From Caldilineaceae bacterium (GTDB taxonomy: Bacteria > Chloroflexota > Anaerolineae > Caldilineales > Caldilineaceae), in contig JADLDO010000019.1 of assembly GCA_020846635.1 (NCBI GenBank), positions 1-64,000 of the forward strand: DNA of 64,000 bases. Reading direction: 5' to 3'. Numbering within the stretch: position 1 is the first letter of the stretch; the number at the start of each line of letters is the position of its first letter. The notes under the pieces were generated by a model, which worked only from the letters and a program-made list of their open reading frames with translations, searched no databases and was not told the origin of the DNA. Positions 63,400 through 64,000 of the stretch are shown here, in pieces. The position numbers and the translations under genes are program-made.

Positions 63400-63747
63400 G
63401 ATACGTTCTCACCGGGTGAGCAAAGGGACTGATCTCACACACAGGCCGCGACACCCCTGATTAGGGATGGAGAGCGATTGATCTGGTGGAGACGTTGACT
63501 AGGCTTACCGCTCCGGCTTCAAACCGAGAGCGAAAAAGAACCACCTAGCCCCATATTCGTATCATGCACATCATCACAGGCTACCTTACGAGGAACTCAA
63601 CACACTGGAAAGTAGATACTTCGATCTTAACCCTCCCCGAAGCTTCCGACGGGAGCCCTTTGGACGCGGGAGAGTGGTTACGGTATGTAGAATACACAAA
63701 ATGGGCGCGTCCGGCAAAATTTGGCAGCGAGAGACGGCTGGCTTTCA
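63400..63747. other. Intergenic region with a degenerate REP-like copy
   Basis: No gene is seen. CCCTCCCCGAAGCTTCC followed by GGGAG and CGCGGGAGAG (63631-63673) looks like a damaged copy of the CCCTCCCGGAAGC palindrome family, with the second arm lost or altered. The rest shows no clear structure. Confidence 0.5.
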
Positions 63748-64000
63748 CTAGTCCGAATGGGCCGATTCCTGCTCGAATGGGCGCGATGACAGCAGATCAA
63801 AATAGGCCGGAGTGGTAGGATCGCCATACCACTTCATGGCATGGCGCAAACGCACCGGATGGCCCGGCGATAGGTCATCCCACGGGATGGCGTCGAGTGC
63901 AAACCATTGCACATCAAGAGTCTCGTTGCTCACGGTCGCCTCGCCGCCTATAATCGTTCCAGCAAAGAGCAGCAAATAGAGATGACGTCTACTATTGCGA
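63748..64000 (-). CDS. NUDIX hydrolase, C-terminal fragment (runs off window)
   Basis: The last 83 codons of a gene that starts beyond the right edge. The frame is open to the edge (NSRRHLYLLLFAGTIIGGE). The segment with LYLLLFAGTI, then VSNETLDVQWFALDAIPWDDL and HAMKWYGD, is the typical C-terminal part of NUDIX hydrolases such as ADP-ribose pyrophosphatases. The Nudix box itself is outside the window, so the assignment rests on the flanking pattern. Confidence 0.7.
   Translation of the reverse strand, partial: RNSRRHLYLLLFAGTIIGGEATVSNETLDVQWFALDAIPWDDLSPGHPVRLRHAMKWYGDPTTPAYFDLLSSRPFEQESAHSD

Overview
The window looks like chromosomal DNA of a GC-rich, single-membrane bacterium, most likely a filamentous member of the Chloroflexota (Anaerolineae/Caldilineae-like). 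This is an inference from protein style: a Ser/Thr kinase beginning MLAPGALLQERYQI fused to a STAND-type ATPase and TPRs, FHA proteins, secreted proteins with Pro/Thr-rich linkers and Cx3C repeats, a CsoR/CopZ/CopA copper operon, and GAAC-N4-GTTC SOS boxes of the Gram-positive type. No rRNA, CRISPR array, intact insertion sequence or phage was seen.

Layout. 1-3.9 kb (minus strand): the 5' end of tuf (EF-Tu) preceded by tRNA-Thr(GGT); about 3 kb upstream lie tRNA-Tyr(GTA) and tRNA-Thr(TGT) behind a strong promoter. This is the order of the E. coli thrU-tyrU-glyT-thrT-tufB operon, but here it is split by an AT-richer segment that holds a 535-codon protein of unknown function and a 70-codon protein, separated by a perfect hairpin. 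4.0-12.2 kb: a mostly minus-strand carbohydrate/acid catabolism cluster (PIG-L deacetylase, ThuA, D-2-hydroxyacid dehydrogenase, NUDIX, Gfo/Idh/MocA, cysteine hydrolase, SDR, sugar isomerase/epimerase), with an Sfp-type phosphopantetheinyl transferase and a second SDR at its end. 12.4-15.4 kb: an MshA-like glycosyltransferase, a HAD phosphatase and another Gfo/Idh oxidoreductase. 15.5-27.3 kb: a signalling and cell-surface block. A HlyD-type adaptor and an SH3b/beta-propeller membrane protein diverge from a kinase-ATPase-TPR giant, an FHA-winged-helix regulator, an FHA protein and a large secreted repeat protein.

27.4-38.1 kb: a small coiled-coil membrane protein, an alpha/beta hydrolase, then a plus-strand surface-glycan cluster (TuaH-like GT, UDP-galactopyranose-mutase-like flavoprotein, a glycoside hydrolase-GT4 fusion, Gfo/Idh, a zinc-less medium-chain dehydrogenase, GT4). 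38.1-41.2 kb: csoR-copZ-copA copper export operon with a recognisable promoter and candidate operator. 41.4-48.6 kb: mixed metabolic genes (PaiB-like flavoprotein, methyltransferases, glycerophosphodiesterase, GT2, sulfatase) and a sugar ABC permease pair damaged by an internal deletion. 48.7-53.8 kb: a compact FtsK-type DNA motor with two LexA-type boxes on its promoter, a small membrane protein, a cyanophycinase-like protein lacking its nucleophile, a lipoprotein, endonuclease III and a phosphoribosyltransferase. 53.9-64 kb: an exported nuclease, a protein preceded by five Cys pentapeptides, a secreted subtilase, a zinc-ribbon coiled-coil protein, a YihY/BrkB membrane protein, a methyltransferase and a partial NUDIX gene.

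A family of extragenic palindromes (core CCCTCCCGGAAGC / GCTTCCGGGAGGG) recurs between genes across the window. The most interesting places are the split tRNA-tuf operon with its unknown two-gene cassette, the SOS-controlled FtsK-like motor, the kinase/FHA/secreted-protein module, and the Cys-pentapeptide leader.
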